A stretch of DNA of 64,000 nucleotides from Ferrovibrio sp036381655 (lineage in GTDB: Bacteria > Pseudomonadota > Alphaproteobacteria > Ferrovibrionales > Ferrovibrionaceae): assembly GCF_036381655.1 (NCBI RefSeq), contig NZ_DASVCJ010000006.1, positions 186,001-250,000 of the forward strand. Reading direction: 5' to 3'. The notes below the pieces were generated by a model, which saw nothing but the letters and a program-made list of their open reading frames with translations, searched no databases and was not told where the DNA came from. Below, piece by piece: positions 34,882 to 45,269 of this stretch (position 1 is its first letter; every line of letters starts with the position of its first letter). A program made the translations under genes and the position numbers.

Positions 34882-36093
34882 ATGGAGAAGATCAAGGTCA
34901 AGAATCCAGTCGTCGAACTCGACGGCGACGAGATGACCCGCATCATCTGGAAGTTCATCAAGGAGAAGCTGATCCTGCCGTATCTGGACGTGGATCTGCT
35001 CTATTTCGACCTCGGCATCGAATACCGCGACAAGACCAACGACCAGGTTACCGTCGACAGCGCCCATGCGATCCTGAAGCATGGCGTCGGCGTCAAATGC
35101 GCCACCATCACGCCGGACGAAGCGCGCGTGAAGGAATTCAGCCTCAAGGAAATGTGGAAGTCGCCGAACGGCACGATCCGCAACATCCTCGGCGGCACCA
35201 TCTTCCGCGAGCCGATCATCTGCAAGAACGTGCCGCGCCTGGTGCCGCACTGGAACGATCCGATCGTGGTCGGCCGTCATGCCTTCGGCGATCAGTACCG
35301 CGCCACCGATTTCCTCTTCCCCGGCAAGGGCACGCTGACGATCAAGTTCGTCGGCGAGGACGGCAAGGTGATCGAAAAGGAAGTCTTCAAGGCGCCGGGT
35401 TCGGGCGTCGCCATGGCGATGTACAACCTGGACGACTCGATCCGCGACTTCGCCCGCGCCAGCATGAACTACGCGCTGTCGCGCGGCTGGCCGCTGTACC
35501 TGTCGACCAAGAACACGATCCTCAAGGCCTATGATGGCCGCTTCAAGGACCTGTTCCAGGAAGTGTTCGACAAGGAATTCGCCGGCGAATTCAAGAAGGC
35601 CGGCATCACCTACGAACACCGCCTGATCGACGACATGGTCGCCTCGGCGCTGAAATGGTCGGGCAAGTTCGTCTGGGCCTGCAAGAACTACGACGGCGAC
35701 GTGCAGTCGGATGTCGTCGCGCAGGGCTTCGGCTCGCTCGGCCTGATGACCTCCGTTCTGATGACGCCGGACGGCAAGGTGGTGGAAGCCGAGGCCGCGC
35801 ACGGCACGGTGACCCGCCATTACCGCGAACACCAGGCCGGCCGCGAGACCTCGACCAACCCGATCGCCTCGATCTTCGCCTGGACGCGCGGCCTGATGCA
35901 TCGCGCCAAGCTGGACAACAACGCGGCGCTGGACAAGTTCGCCCATACGCTGGAGAAGGTCTGCATCGAAACCGTCGAGAGCGGCTTCATGACCAAGGAC
36001 CTTGCCATCCTGATCTCGAAGGACCAGCCCTGGCTAACCACCCAGAAGTTCCTCGACAAGATCGACGAGAACCTCAAGAAGGCGCTGGCGTAA
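34882..36093 (+). CDS. icd: NADP-dependent isocitrate dehydrogenase
   Basis: 403 residues, eukaryotic-like (type II) homodimeric NADP-IDH. VVELDGDEMTRIIWKFIKEKLI, SPNGTIRNILGGTIFREPI (substrate Ser/Asn/Arg), ITYEHRLIDDMVASALKW and YDGDVQSDVVAQGFGSLGLMTSV (metal Asp residues) and AAHGTVTRHYREHQ (NADP binding) are present. It oxidises isocitrate to 2-oxoglutarate in the TCA cycle and makes NADPH. The ATG follows AAGGGGGAC. A terminator lies directly downstream. Confidence 0.97.
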   Translation: MEKIKVKNPVVELDGDEMTRIIWKFIKEKLILPYLDVDLLYFDLGIEYRDKTNDQVTVDSAHAILKHGVGVKCATITPDEARVKEFSLKEMWKSPNGTIRNILGGTIFREPIICKNVPRLVPHWNDPIVVGRHAFGDQYRATDFLFPGKGTLTIKFVGEDGKVIEKEVFKAPGSGVAMAMYNLDDSIRDFARASMNYALSRGWPLYLSTKNTILKAYDGRFKDLFQEVFDKEFAGEFKKAGITYEHRLIDDMVASALKWSGKFVWACKNYDGDVQSDVVAQGFGSLGLMTSVLMTPDGKVVEAEAAHGTVTRHYREHQAGRETSTNPIASIFAWTRGLMHRAKLDNNAALDKFAHTLEKVCIETVESGFMTKDLAILISKDQPWLTTQKFLDKIDENLKKALA

Positions 36094-36118
36094 CTCCGCG
36101 CCCGTTTACCTCGATCGG

Positions 36119-36151
36119 AAGGGCCGCGTCATCGACGCGGCCCTTTTTGTT
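36119..36151 (+). terminator. rho-independent terminator of icd
   Basis: AAGGGCCGCGTC, loop ATC, GACGCGGCCCTT and then TTTGTTT, starting 26 bp after the stop codon of icd. Confidence 0.92.
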
Positions 36152-36161
36152 TGCCCTCGTC

Positions 36162-36235
36162 GCTCCCGCGAAAGCGGGAGCCCAGTCGTGTCATTTGCTG
36201 GCGTGCCATTTGCTGGCTTCCCGCGTGCGCGGGAA
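36162..36235. repeat. REP-like paired-hairpin element A
   Basis: Hairpin GCTCCCGC-gaaa-GCGGGAGC (36162-36181) is followed about 36 bp later by hairpin TTCCCGCG-tg-CGCGGGAA (36218-36235). CATTTGCTGGC is repeated between them. A second element with the same layout occurs at 41338-41410. Lies between the convergent icd and alaS genes. Confidence 0.7.
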
Positions 36236-36256
36236 TGACGAGCGGGGTTGCGGTGC

Positions 36257-38914
<2,658 letters not shown>

Positions 38915-39131
38915 GGATTTCACACCCCTGGTCGGCGGCGCCTCGGCTTCCAGCCAAGGCGCCATAAATCTGCAGTTTCGTATCATGCGCCGGTCCAGCC
39001 AAAGGCGGGACCGGCAAGAGGCACTACTTAACGCCCCCCTTTAACGCTGTCCAGCGAGCCGCAAAGGCAGGTTCCACGGCTAAACTCTTGATCTGCATAA
39101 CCAAGCTCCCGTCGCTTCGGTCTTATTGCGA

Positions 39132-39197
39132 GCCAATTGCAGCCCATTCGATGCCAATTGCACGCCAATTCGATACCCGTTCGGCGCCAATCGCGGA
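39132..39197. repeat. 11-bp tandem repeat, consensus GCCAATT-N4
   Basis: GCCAATT-like words start at 39132, 39142, 39153, 39164, 39175 (degenerate, ACCCGTT) and 39186, that is at 10-11 bp intervals. Units 2 and 4 both end CGAT; units 1 and 3 both continue GCA. It lies 218 bp upstream of the alaS start codon. Confidence 0.72.
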
Positions 39198-39388
39198 CCA
39201 AGGCCGGCCCATGGGACGCCAGGAGCAGGCCACTCGACTGCCGGTTTCCTCCGATGGCCTGACCAAAAGCCCGGACGAACCGGCAGCTCCGACTTGCGGC
39301 GGCACTTCACTTTCAGAACATATAAAGCACATTGTTTTGGGATTTTAGTGGCAATTATATACTTACCACCACAAGGCCGAGCGCTAGT

Positions 39389-39586
39389 ATGAGCCCCGAC
39401 AGGCCGGCGACAACTGAGGAAGAGATTGAGATTACCCCTGCGATGATTGAGGCGGGGCTTTCCGCTTGCCTTGCTTGGGCTGTACCTGGGTCGTTTTCTG
39501 AGGCACCGGAAGCGGTTTATCGTGCCATGGAAAGTGCTCGTCGAGCAGCCAATTCGAGTTCTGGAGCCGGTACTGCTGCATCCTGA
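39389..39586 (+). CDS. IS passenger ORF 1, 65-residue hypothetical protein
   Basis: Starts 39 bp inside the left IS end. The sequence EEEIEITPAMIEAGLSACLA...EAVYRAMESARRA matches a recurrent small hypothetical type (ITPEMIEAG...YRAM) seen in alphaproteobacterial and phage contexts from memory. The ribosome binding site is weak (GGCCGAGCGC). Its 3' 155 bp overlap the tail of the opposite-strand passenger gene, which makes one of the two ends uncertain. Function unknown. Confidence 0.5.
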   Translation: MSPDRPATTEEEIEITPAMIEAGLSACLAWAVPGSFSEAPEAVYRAMESARRAANSSSGAGTAAS

Positions 39587-40031
39587 ACCGGACGGCTATA
39601 CTCAGACCGGAATACCAGTTTAGCCATTCAATCGAAACTTCAGTTGGCCCTTGCGGTTTGAAAGCTGTTTCGGCGCGGAAGATGCCAACAGTCTTGTGTA
39701 TTGGTGAGTACCAGACCTGCTCATCGTGTATCACTCGGTTGCGGTAATCAGCTATACGCACGAATTCGTGCGCCAGCTTGATGAGCTTCTTTTTGTCCGC
39801 TTCTAGAGTGACGTTGGTTTCTACCAGTCTTTCGAGTAGCGTTGCTCGCGGGACGTAATACGGGATTGCCGCTGTGACGGCTCTACCGGATTGCTCGGAA
39901 AGACCTGCGATATGCCATATGAGATGGTTCATCTCCGTCTCCATGGCGCTGAAATACACGATGAACTCGCCAAGGTGAGGGGCGAATTCTTTTGGGAAGA
40001 TCGTTCCCACGAAATAGTCAGGGGGTTCCAT
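39432..40031 (-). CDS. IS passenger ORF 2, HEPN-like protein
   Basis: 199 residues. An all-helical N-terminal region (FAPHLGEFIVYFSAMETEMNHLIWHIAGLS) is followed by ERLVETNVTLEADKKKLIKLAHEFVRIADYRNRVIHDEQ. RNRVIH (Arg97-x4-His102) is the RX4-6H motif of HEPN-domain proteins, many of which are RNases in toxin, abortive-infection or CRISPR effector systems; others are inactive substrate binders. The C-terminal tail (residues about 165-199) is Lys/Gln/Pro rich. The start shares a CCATGG with passenger ORF 3 on the other strand; a start 44 codons upstream is also open. It is not required for transposition in other IS1595 elements, so it is cargo. Confidence 0.7.
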   Translation of the reverse strand: MEPPDYFVGTIFPKEFAPHLGEFIVYFSAMETEMNHLIWHIAGLSEQSGRAVTAAIPYYVPRATLLERLVETNVTLEADKKKLIKLAHEFVRIADYRNRVIHDEQVWYSPIHKTVGIFRAETAFKPQGPTEVSIEWLNWYSGLSIAVRFRMQQYRLQNSNWLLDEHFPWHDKPLPVPQKTTQVQPKQGKRKAPPQSSQG

Positions 40032-40197
40032 GGCGAATCCGAAGAATAATGACAGGTACAGCGAGGACGAAGCGGCGCGCCGGTTTGATAAAGCGTTGCG
40101 CGGTGCGCTATCGACTCCCCCAAAGCCGCTAAAGGATATCCCTAAGCAGGGAGAAAAGCCCAAGCGAAAAAGGAAGCCCGTTAAGGCTTCCTCTTAA
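40030..40197 (+). CDS. IS passenger ORF 3, 55-residue basic protein
   Basis: AGGGGG 5 nt before ATG is a good ribosome binding site. The product NPKNNDRYSEDEAARRFDKALRGALSTPP followed by a Lys/Arg/Pro tail resembles the small 'YTDEEAxRRxDxxLRxxxxTPP' proteins that often partner toxins as antitoxins or accompany transposases; this is from memory. The ATG and that of the HEPN-like gene share the palindrome CCATGG, so the two genes are back to back. Reading it as antitoxin to the HEPN-like protein is speculation. Confidence 0.58.
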   Translation: MANPKNNDRYSEDEAARRFDKALRGALSTPPKPLKDIPKQGEKPKRKRKPVKASS

Positions 40198-40250
40198 GCT
40201 GCTTCACATACTTGCGTATGAACCAAGCCCGCATGGTCAGCGGGAGGGGT

Positions 40251-41183
40251 TTAGTTAGGCTGTCGATACGTCAGCCGCTTGCCTTCCGCGCCTTTGACGG
40301 CAAGGGCTGCCCGTTCCCCATCGGTTACAAAGCGGGCGTTGTAGCGGAAATCAAACTCCGCCAGATAGCGATGCAGATGCTTCTCGCTGCAATGCTGGTA
40401 AACACCACGCATGCCGCGCTTAAAGATCGAGAAGTAGCCTTCAACGCTGTTGGTATGCACGTCACCACGAGCATATTCCTTGGCGGAATGGATCACGGTT
40501 TCATGCGAGGCAAAGGACTTGCCGGGCGTGATGTAGAGGCGGCTTTCGTCCGTCATCAAACGGGTTTCGCGGTCGATATTCTCGTTCACGATCTTGGTCA
40601 CGGTATGCAGATCGGCACGCGGAACATGGAACGAGCGAACGCTGCCGCCACGCTCCACGAGCGAGATAATGGCGCGCTTGTTTGACGGGCCGGACTTACC
40701 GCCCTTGGTGTACGGGCCCTTGCGCGGATCACGCGGCTTCGGGTTCTCGACTTCGCCAAAGTAGGTTTCGTCGGCTTCAACGATTTTGCCATTGCCACCA
40801 AGCGGCGGAAGGTCTAAACCGCCCGCCCGCATAGCTTCACGGATGCGGTGGTGCATGAACCACGCAGTCTTGTAAGTGACGCCCAGCATCCGGTGGAGCT
40901 GGTGGGCTGACATGCCCTTCTTGCTGGACGAAACGAGGTAGAAGCCCAACAGCCACTTATTCAGTTTGATGTGGCTGCTTTCCATCACGGTGCCAGTCGT
41001 AACCGTGAAGTCCTTCCGGCAAGCCGGATTGCCACAGCGGTAACGCCCCTCCCGCTTGGTGGCATACCGGCGCTCAGTCTCGCCGCAATGACCGCAGACC
41101 GGGCCGTTCGGCCAACGGATGCCCTCGACAACCGCCCGGGCGGCGGTTTCGTCGGTAAACATTGGGTCGGTGATCTTGGTCAT
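40251..41183 (-). CDS. IS1595 family transposase
   Basis: 310 residues. Zinc ribbon with Cys30, Cys33, Cys50 and Cys55 (CGHCGETERRYATK...YRCGNPACRKDF), an HTH (HQLHRMLGVTYKTAWFMHHRIREAM), and the DDE/N catalytic domain: Asp138 in IVEADETYFGEVE, Asp212 in MTDESRLY and the HTNSVEGYFSIFKRGMRG block (Asn245, Glu248). All parts are present and the gene is intact. It probably still encodes a functional enzyme. Only 62 bp separate its stop from the right-hand passenger ORF 3 region to the left and 62 bp its start from the right IS end. Confidence 0.95.
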   Translation of the reverse strand: MTKITDPMFTDETAARAVVEGIRWPNGPVCGHCGETERRYATKREGRYRCGNPACRKDFTVTTGTVMESSHIKLNKWLLGFYLVSSSKKGMSAHQLHRMLGVTYKTAWFMHHRIREAMRAGGLDLPPLGGNGKIVEADETYFGEVENPKPRDPRKGPYTKGGKSGPSNKRAIISLVERGGSVRSFHVPRADLHTVTKIVNENIDRETRLMTDESRLYITPGKSFASHETVIHSAKEYARGDVHTNSVEGYFSIFKRGMRGVYQHCSEKHLHRYLAEFDFRYNARFVTDGERAALAVKGAEGKRLTYRQPN

Positions 41184-41337
41184 GGTCGGCTCCTGTTGCC
41201 GCCCATACTACCCGGTGGGTTTGTGGTGTCAAGTATATAATTGGGATTTTAGTCAATATATCTTTTTATGTTCCATGGGAGCCCGATGATGTCTCTCCTG
41301 CCCCAGGCTCGCGCGCGATGCAGACGCCTCCTCCGTC

Positions 41338-41410
41338 GCTCCCGCGCAAGCGGGAGCCCAGGGATAAAGGCTCAGGCCGATGGCCCCTGGATGCCCGCAT
41401 TCGCGGGCAT
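41338..41410. repeat. REP-like paired-hairpin element B
   Basis: Hairpin GCTCCCGC-gcaa-GCGGGAGC (41338-41357) and, 33 bp further, hairpin ATGCCCGC-attc-GCGGGCAT (41391-41410). Same first hairpin and layout as the element at 36162; 17 to 20 bases of flank (GTCG before, CCAG after) also match. Confidence 0.7.
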
Positions 41411-41468
41411 GGCGAAAAAGAGTTCGATCGTTTCTGTTTAGAGCGCCATCGGCATTCTTAATGGCGCC

Positions 41469-41505
41469 AAAAAAAGACCCCGGCATCGAGTTCCGATGCC
41501 GGGGT
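41469..41505 (-). terminator. rho-independent terminator of recA
   Basis: On the minus strand ACCCCGGCATCG, loop GAACT, CGATGCCGGGGT, then CTTTTTTT, 58 bp beyond the recA stop codon. Confidence 0.93.
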
Positions 41506-41562
41506 TCCCATGGAGGAGAGAACTCATAGGCCGCCAGATAGCGGCCAGAGGGGAAAAGGCAA

Positions 41563-42639
41563 TCAGTCGTCCCCCGCCTCGTCTTCGGCGCCCTCGGCGC
41601 CGGCATCGATGGCGGCCGCCACGATCCCGGCATTGGCCTTGATCGCGGCTTCGATCTTGTTGGCAACCTCCGGATTTTCCTTCAGAAATTGCTTGGCGGC
41701 CTCGCGGCCCTGGCCGATCCGCTGGCTGTCGAAGGAAAACCAGGAGCCGGACTTTTCGACCACATTGGCCTTCACGCCGAGGTCGATCAGTTCGCCGGTC
41801 TTGGAGATGCCCTCGCCATACATGATGTCGAAATCGACCACCTTGAAGGGCGGCGCGACCTTGTTCTTGACCACCTTCACCCGGGTCTGGTTGCCGACCA
41901 CCTCGTCGCGCACCTTGATGGAGCCGACGCGGCGGATATCGAGGCGGACAGAGGCATAGAATTTCAGCGCGTTGCCGCCGGTGGTGGTCTCCGGGTTGCC
42001 GAACATCACGCCGATCTTCATGCGGATCTGGTTGATGAAGATCACCATCGTGTTCGACTTGGAGATCGAGGCGGTCAGCTTGCGCAGGGCCTGGCTCATC
42101 AGCCTGGCCTGCAGGCCGACATGGGTGTCGCCCATCTCGCCTTCCAATTCCGCCTGCGGCACCAGGGCCGCGACCGAGTCGACGACCAGCACGTCGATCG
42201 CGCCCGAACGCACCAGCGTGTCGGCGATCTCCAGCGCCTGCTCGCCGGTATCGGGCTGCGAGATCAGCAATTCCCCGACATTGACGCCCAGCTTGCGGGC
42301 GTAGGCCGGATCCAGCGCATGCTCGGCATCGATGAAGGCGCAGGTGCCGCCCTTCTTCTGCGACTCCGCCACCGCATGCAGCGCGATGGTGGTCTTGCCC
42401 GAGCTTTCCGGGCCGTAGATCTCGATGATGCGCCCGCGCGGCAGGCCGCCGATGCCGAGCGCGATATCCAGGCCAAGCGAGCCGGTGGAGATCGCCTCGA
42501 TCTCGACACTCTGGCGCGCGCCAAGCTTCATGACGGAGCCCTTGCCGAAAGTACGCTCGATCTGCGAGAGCGCCGCTTCCAGGGCTTTACTCTTGTCCAT
42601 GCTGTCCTTTTCCACGACGCGAAGATTGGGGGTCGACAT
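41563..42639 (-). CDS. recA: recombinase RecA
   Basis: 358 residues. Walker A GPESSGKT (76-83), Walker B-type VLVVDSVAALVPQAE, L1 region EGEMGDTHVGLQARLMSQALRKL, L2 region INQIRMKIGVMFGNPETTTGGNALKFYAS, and an acidic C-terminal tail (EGAEDEAGDD). It performs homologous strand exchange and activates LexA cleavage. ATG start (STPNLRVVEKDSMDKSKALEAAL); a second Met 13 residues in is also possible. A terminator follows and a weak LexA-like box lies upstream. Confidence 0.98.
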   Translation of the reverse strand: MSTPNLRVVEKDSMDKSKALEAALSQIERTFGKGSVMKLGARQSVEIEAISTGSLGLDIALGIGGLPRGRIIEIYGPESSGKTTIALHAVAESQKKGGTCAFIDAEHALDPAYARKLGVNVGELLISQPDTGEQALEIADTLVRSGAIDVLVVDSVAALVPQAELEGEMGDTHVGLQARLMSQALRKLTASISKSNTMVIFINQIRMKIGVMFGNPETTTGGNALKFYASVRLDIRRVGSIKVRDEVVGNQTRVKVVKNKVAPPFKVVDFDIMYGEGISKTGELIDLGVKANVVEKSGSWFSFDSQRIGQGREAAKQFLKENPEVANKIEAAIKANAGIVAAAIDAGAEGAEDEAGDD

Positions 42640-42954
42640 AGCGGCTGCATCCTTTCATGGGGACCGGGGAATTGCAACGATACGCGGTTCTGACCCTATA
42701 TGTTCGGTTAAAGTTGCCATTGTCCAGCGAAATCGACAAATCCTCGTTTTCGCTGGATATTTTCTGATTGTTCCCTGCATGTACAGCACCTGGACGGAAA
42801 TGTTCCGCTTTTACGGGCCGGGCTCGCCGCCCTCGAATCCGGACCCAGACCGTACAATTGGAAGTCGATAGGAATGGCCTGAAAAGGGCGATTTTCCCGT
42901 TGCGGGAGTAATGCGGGCGGCCGCACGCCCCGCCGGCAGCTCATAACGCGCCCG
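42640..42954. promoter_or_regulatory. recA upstream region with a candidate LexA box
   Basis: GTTCCCTGCATGTAC at 42770-42784 resembles the alphaproteobacterial LexA box GTTC-N7-GTTC with one mismatch in the second half-site, 130 bp upstream of recA. Two exact GTTC words at 42687 and 42701 are 11 bp apart and do not fit. No gene in the remaining sequence. Confidence 0.3.
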
Positions 42955-45267
42955 CTAGGTCCCCATTACGTCCTTCACCTTCCCGGCCAACTGGCTGAGC
43001 GAGAAAGGCTTGGGCAGGAAGTTCACATGCGGAGACTTGGCAAGGTTGTTGCGCAGGCTGTCTTCCGCATAGCCCGAGATGAACAGCACCTTGAGCGCGG
43101 CGCGCCGCCGGCGCAGCTCCGCCGCCAGACTCGGGCCGTCCAGATTCGGCATCACGACATCGGAGATCAGCAGCTCGACGCGGTCGAGCTGCTCGGCCGG
43201 CAGGGCGAGCGCCTGTTCGCCGGACGCCGCCTCGATCACGGTATAGCCTTTGTTGCGCAGGGCGCGCGCCGCGAAGCTGCGCACCGCATCCTCGTCTTCC
43301 ACCAGCAGCACCAGTCCCTGCCCGGTCAGGTCCTGGCTGACATGGCGCGCATCGTCGCGCGCGGCGGCAAGCTCGGCGGCGCTCGGCCGGTGCCGCGGCA
43401 GGAAGATGCGGAAGCAGGCGCCGCTGCCCTCCTCGCTTTCCACCTGAATGAAGCCGCCGGTCTGCTTGATGATGCCGTAGACGGTGGACAGGCCCAGGCC
43501 CGTGCCGGCGCCGACCGCCTTGGTGGTGAAGAACGGATCGAAAATCTTGCCGATGTTTTCCGGCGCGATGCCGTGGCCGTTATCGGCCACCTCGATCAGC
43601 ACGTATTCGCCGGGCGGGATGATTTCGGTGCCGCTCGGCATGGCCGTGTCAGTCTGCCAGTTGCTGGTGCGGATGCGCAGTTCGCCGCCCTCGCTCATCG
43701 CGTCGCGCGCATTGACCGCCAGATTGATGATGACCTGCTCGAGCTGGCCCTGGTCGACGCGGACCAGGCCGAGATCGCGGCCATGCGTCATCTTCAATGT
43801 GATCGTCTCGCCGATCAGCCGGCCGATCAGGTTGCGCAGGTCGGCCAGCACGTCGGTGACGTCCAGCACCTTGGGCACCAGGGTCTGCTGGCGCGAGAAA
43901 GCCAGCAGCTGGCGCACCAGATTGGCGGCGCGGCTGGCATTCTGCTTGATCTGCATGACGTCGGCGAAGGATTGATCGCCCGGCTGATGCCGCTGCAGCA
44001 GCAGGTCGCAAAAGCCGATCATCGCCGTGAGCAGGTTGTTGAAGTCGTGCGCTATGCCGCCGGCAAGCTGGCCGACCGCCTGCATCTTCTGGCTTTGATG
44101 GAACTGGGTCTGCAGGTTGCGCTGCTCGGTCGTATCGACGAGATAGACCAGTTGCGGCGACTGGCCGTCGTCCCGCTCGGCCGCCGAGGCGGCGAAGACC
44201 TCGACGACGCGGTTGCGCGGACCGGCGAGATGGATCTCCAGCGGACGGTCGAAGGTCTTGCCGCGGCGCAGCGCGATGAGATGGCGGGTCAGCGCCAGGG
44301 CGTCCTCCTCGCGCACCAGCGCGGCCAGCCGCTCGCCCAGCCAGTCCTCGCGGCCGCAGAGCGCGGCAAAGGCGGCGTTGGCGTCGCGGATCGTGCCGGC
44401 GGCGTCCAGCACCAGGATGCCGATCGGCGCCTGATCGAAGAAGCGGCGGAACTCGGCCTCCACCGGCCGCAGGGTGCCGCGCTGGCGCAGTTCGAGGCCG
44501 AGATCGTGCACCACGGCGCTGTAGCGCGCCGGCTGACCGTTCGGGGCCGGCACCATGGTCTGGCTGACCCCGACGAGGCGAAAGCCCGCGCCGGCCTCTC
44601 CCGCCGCGGATTGCGCCAGGGGCCTGAGCTTGGCCTCGCCGCCTTCCCAGTCCGGCGTCATCGCCTGGCCTTCGCGCGCCTGCGCATGCTGCAGCACGTC
44701 GGCCAGCATGACATTCTCGCCGACCAGATCCTCCGGCCGGCGGCCGGTCCAGGCCGCGAAAGTGCGGTTGGCGAACAGGAAGCGGCCATCGGGCGCCACG
44801 GAATAGAGGCCGACCGGCGCGTTGTCGATGAAGGCGGCCAATTCGTCGCGCTGCCGCCGCAGATCGTCGACTTCCCTGCCATCGGCCGGCAACGGCAGGA
44901 CATCCCAGATTGTGCAGCGGCGCCGGGCGGGATGCGTCATGGCCGAAATGCGCAAGGTCAGCGTCTCGCCGCCGGCAGCGACCCGGACATCCTCATGCAC
45001 GGCGCTCGTTCGAGCGGTGCCTGTACCCGAGGGCAGCATGTCCTGCAGGCGCCGGACGACCTCGGCATCGCCGCCGCCGGCACGGAGCAACTGCTCCAGA
45101 GCGGGAATGCCGCTGGCGCCCAGCCGGCCGGCAAGCGCCGCATAGGCGTCATTCGCCGCAACGACGGCGCCGGCCCGCATGACGAGGCGCGGAAACGGGC
45201 TCGCCGCCGCCAGCATCCGCTCCGGCCGGATCAGCCATCCGAGACGGTATCCTCCCAGCCGCGCCAT
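42955..45267 (-). CDS. cckA: CckA-like hybrid sensor histidine kinase
   Basis: 770 residues. Three PAS-like regions (about 30-115, 140-255, 270-380), a HisKA domain with phospho-His407 in GGIAHDFNNLLTAMIGFCDLLL, an HATPase_c domain (N box NLAVNARDAM, G boxes DNGHGI and GTGLGLSTVYG) and a receiver with Asp703 in LLISDVVMPNLDGP, ending ISGYAEDSLRNN...FLPKPFSLSQLAGKVK. This is the CckA pattern; the kinase starts the CckA-ChpT-CtrA phosphorelay that controls cell cycle and flagella. It begins 2 bp after the flhB stop. The usual two N-terminal membrane helices are not visible, so it may be soluble. Confidence 0.88.
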   Translation of the reverse strand: MARLGGYRLGWLIRPERMLAAASPFPRLVMRAGAVVAANDAYAALAGRLGASGIPALEQLLRAGGGDAEVVRRLQDMLPSGTGTARTSAVHEDVRVAAGGETLTLRISAMTHPARRRCTIWDVLPLPADGREVDDLRRQRDELAAFIDNAPVGLYSVAPDGRFLFANRTFAAWTGRRPEDLVGENVMLADVLQHAQAREGQAMTPDWEGGEAKLRPLAQSAAGEAGAGFRLVGVSQTMVPAPNGQPARYSAVVHDLGLELRQRGTLRPVEAEFRRFFDQAPIGILVLDAAGTIRDANAAFAALCGREDWLGERLAALVREEDALALTRHLIALRRGKTFDRPLEIHLAGPRNRVVEVFAASAAERDDGQSPQLVYLVDTTEQRNLQTQFHQSQKMQAVGQLAGGIAHDFNNLLTAMIGFCDLLLQRHQPGDQSFADVMQIKQNASRAANLVRQLLAFSRQQTLVPKVLDVTDVLADLRNLIGRLIGETITLKMTHGRDLGLVRVDQGQLEQVIINLAVNARDAMSEGGELRIRTSNWQTDTAMPSGTEIIPPGEYVLIEVADNGHGIAPENIGKIFDPFFTTKAVGAGTGLGLSTVYGIIKQTGGFIQVESEEGSGACFRIFLPRHRPSAAELAAARDDARHVSQDLTGQGLVLLVEDEDAVRSFAARALRNKGYTVIEAASGEQALALPAEQLDRVELLISDVVMPNLDGPSLAAELRRRRAALKVLFISGYAEDSLRNNLAKSPHVNFLPKPFSLSQLAGKVKDVMGT

Positions 45268-45269
45268 GG

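Larger units (their letters stand above)
39342..41253. mobile_element. complete IS1595-family insertion sequence with passenger genes (element 39350-41245 plus 8-bp target duplication)
   Basis: ATTTTAGT occurs at 39342-39349 and again at 41246-41253, an 8-bp target duplication as usual for IS1595. The ends between them are inverted repeats: GGCAATTATATACTTACCAC at the left and, on the other strand, CCCAATTATATACTTGACAC at the right, then CACAA in both; about 21 of 25 positions match. The 1,896-bp element holds one transposase gene and three further ORFs. It lies in the intergenic region between alaS and recA, so the host genes are not interrupted. An intact duplication suggests a fairly recent insertion. 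Confidence 0.93.

Noticed and set aside
42687..42704. LexA box from two GTTC words
   Set aside because: Spacing is 11 bp; the alphaproteobacterial LexA box needs 7.
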